A stretch of 6,628 nucleotides of DNA from Candidatus Segatella violae (GTDB taxonomy: Bacteria; Bacteroidota; Bacteroidia; Bacteroidales; Bacteroidaceae). The translations under genes were made by a program, and so were the position numbers. Numbering within the stretch: the first letter of the stretch is position 1; each line of letters starts with the position of its first letter. Below, piece by piece: positions 5,594-6,628 of the stretch. The stretch spans positions 40,954 through 47,581 of the forward strand of contig DJSH01000090.1 of the NCBI GenBank assembly GCA_002440225.1. Reading direction: 5' to 3'. The notes under the pieces were generated by a model. The model was not told the DNA's origin and made no database searches. It was given only the letters and a program-made list of their open reading frames with translations.

Positions 5594-6598
5594 ATGAACG
5601 AAAACAAATTATCTAGTAAGAAAATGGAATATTTTATCATAGACAACAACGGCAAGCAGGCGGGTCCATTCAGCCTCGACCAGCTAGCCCAGCAAGCCAT
5701 CACCCCGGAGACCTTGGTTTGGAAACAAGGCATGCAAGACTGGACCCCAGCCTGGAAAGTGGACGAACTGAAAACCACCCTGGAGGCAGCCGAGGCCATC
5801 CGTGCCAACCAAGCCCAGCAGCAAAACTTCCAGCAGCAAGAGCAGGCTGTCCCCCCTGTCACTCCTCAGCAACAGCAGCAGGATTTCCAGCAGGCGCAGC
5901 AAGCAGCCTACGAACAGGGATTCAAGCATGGCGCAGCCAGCAACCAGCAGCCCGAGAAGAAGAAATCCAACAAGAACCTGTGGAAGATGATTCTCGGCCT
6001 CATCGTCATCATCTTCTTGATCTTCGCCTTCACCAATCCGGGAGCCGACGCCCACAAGGACAAGGTGCGCACCGAGGTGGGCAAGGCCGTAGACCAAGCC
6101 ACCAGCACGAGCGACAACAACTTCTTCACCCAGGGCATCCGCTCCATCGCCAAGATGATGGCGGGCAGCATGATGGACCAGGCGATGGACCAGCTCTTCG
6201 AATACCACAACTACATCGTGTGCTCCAAGGGTACGGTGTCATTTGACGGCAAAGAGCACACCGTGAGCTTCGGTATCCTCGGCAAGGTATACACCATGAA
6301 CGCCGACGACATGGTGAAGGCTCTTGAAGGCGACGACCATCTGCAGATAGAGACCTCCAGCTCATCATCTACCGACGACAATGCCAACGTAGACGAAAGC
6401 TCAGATGATGAGAACACCGATGCCGACAACTCCAACATCCAGCAGAAGCTGCAAGACAAGGCCAACGAGGCGATGGACAAGGCTGCCGACAAGGTGAGCA
6501 AGAAGGTGGAGGAGAAAATCAACCAGAAGCTCGACGAGGCAACAGCCGACTCTTCGAAGATAGAAAAGATTATCGACAAGATTCTCGACATGCTATAA
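5594..6598 (+). CDS. GYF_2-domain membrane protein with Q-rich linker and helical tail, unknown function
   Basis: The protein has 334 residues. Residues 12-62 form a GYF_2-like (DUF4339) domain: EYFIIDNNGKQAGPFSLDQL, then VWKQGMQDWTPAWKVDEL. Residues 72-118 are Q-rich low complexity. KKKSNKN (122-128) precedes one membrane helix (about 129-147), so the GYF domain should be cytoplasmic and the rest periplasmic. The region 155-250 is a folded domain with YHNYIVCSKGTVSF and VSFGILGKVYT, perhaps DUF4359-like, which I cannot verify. A Ser/Asp/Asn-rich acidic linker (254-280) and a charged amphipathic helical tail (282-334) follow. There is no signal peptide. The ATG at 5594 comes directly after the peptidase stop, suggesting translational coupling. 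A second ATG at 5624 (residue 11) begins right at the domain (MEYFIID) and may be the true start. Function is unknown; GYF domains commonly bind proline-rich peptides. Confidence 0.82.
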   Translation: MNENKLSSKKMEYFIIDNNGKQAGPFSLDQLAQQAITPETLVWKQGMQDWTPAWKVDELKTTLEAAEAIRANQAQQQNFQQQEQAVPPVTPQQQQQDFQQAQQAAYEQGFKHGAASNQQPEKKKSNKNLWKMILGLIVIIFLIFAFTNPGADAHKDKVRTEVGKAVDQATSTSDNNFFTQGIRSIAKMMAGSMMDQAMDQLFEYHNYIVCSKGTVSFDGKEHTVSFGILGKVYTMNADDMVKALEGDDHLQIETSSSSSTDDNANVDESSDDENTDADNSNIQQKLQDKANEAMDKAADKVSKKVEEKINQKLDEATADSSKIEKIIDKILDML

Positions 6599-6628
6599 AA
6601 AATATGTTCCACCTGTATGGTTGACACG

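Noticed and set aside
6599..6628. Start of a further gene or promoter at the right edge
   Set aside because: The short ATG frame at 6604 ends in TGA within seven codons, and 30 bases are too few to support any call.

Overview
The window reads as chromosomal DNA of a Bacteroidota, most likely a Prevotella/Segatella-type gut or oral bacterium. The evidence is the pair of TAnnTTTG -7 promoter boxes, the A/T-rich leader of valS without a Shine-Dalgarno, a lipoprotein whose cysteine is followed by S-D-E (the Bacteroidota surface-export type of signal), and protein sequences that look like that phylum. No rRNA, tRNA, CRISPR array, transposase or phage gene is visible.

Layout. Positions 1-177 hold four copies of a 42-bp tandem repeat plus a 9-bp partial copy, directly after the 3' end of mazG. 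Positions 174-1449 (minus strand) look like a three-gene operon. In transcription order it has a 77-aa two-helix membrane protein, a 34-aa single-helix membrane protein that is easy to miss, and a 304-aa MazG-type nucleoside triphosphate pyrophosphohydrolase. Positions 1450-1581 are a divergent promoter region: two exact TAnnTTTG boxes sit in an inverted repeat, so each box overlaps the expected -33 region of the other promoter. Positions 1582-4263 (plus) encode valyl-tRNA synthetase. Positions 4264-4399 contain a strong branched inverted repeat, probably the valS terminator. Positions 4400-5593 (plus) encode a clostripain-family (C11) cysteine peptidase lipoprotein. Positions 5594-6598 (plus) encode an unusual protein with an N-terminal GYF_2-like domain, a Q-rich linker, one membrane helix, an uncharacterised domain, an acidic Ser/Asp linker and a helical tail. 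Its first ATG directly abuts the peptidase stop codon (TAAATG). The last 30 bases hold nothing I can name.

How the genes fit together. MazG (nucleotide-pool or alarmone clean-up) and ValRS (translation, amino-acid sensing) are ordinary housekeeping functions, but they are linked by overlapping divergent promoters. The C11 peptidase and the GYF/TM protein look like a translationally coupled envelope pair: a probably surface-exposed protease and an inner-membrane protein of unknown role. No complete new defence or mobile system is visible. The least ordinary items are the 34-aa small protein, the mazG-adjacent minisatellite whose minus strand has an open 14-residue repeat one base out of frame with mazG, the back-to-back promoters, and the coupled peptidase/GYF pair.
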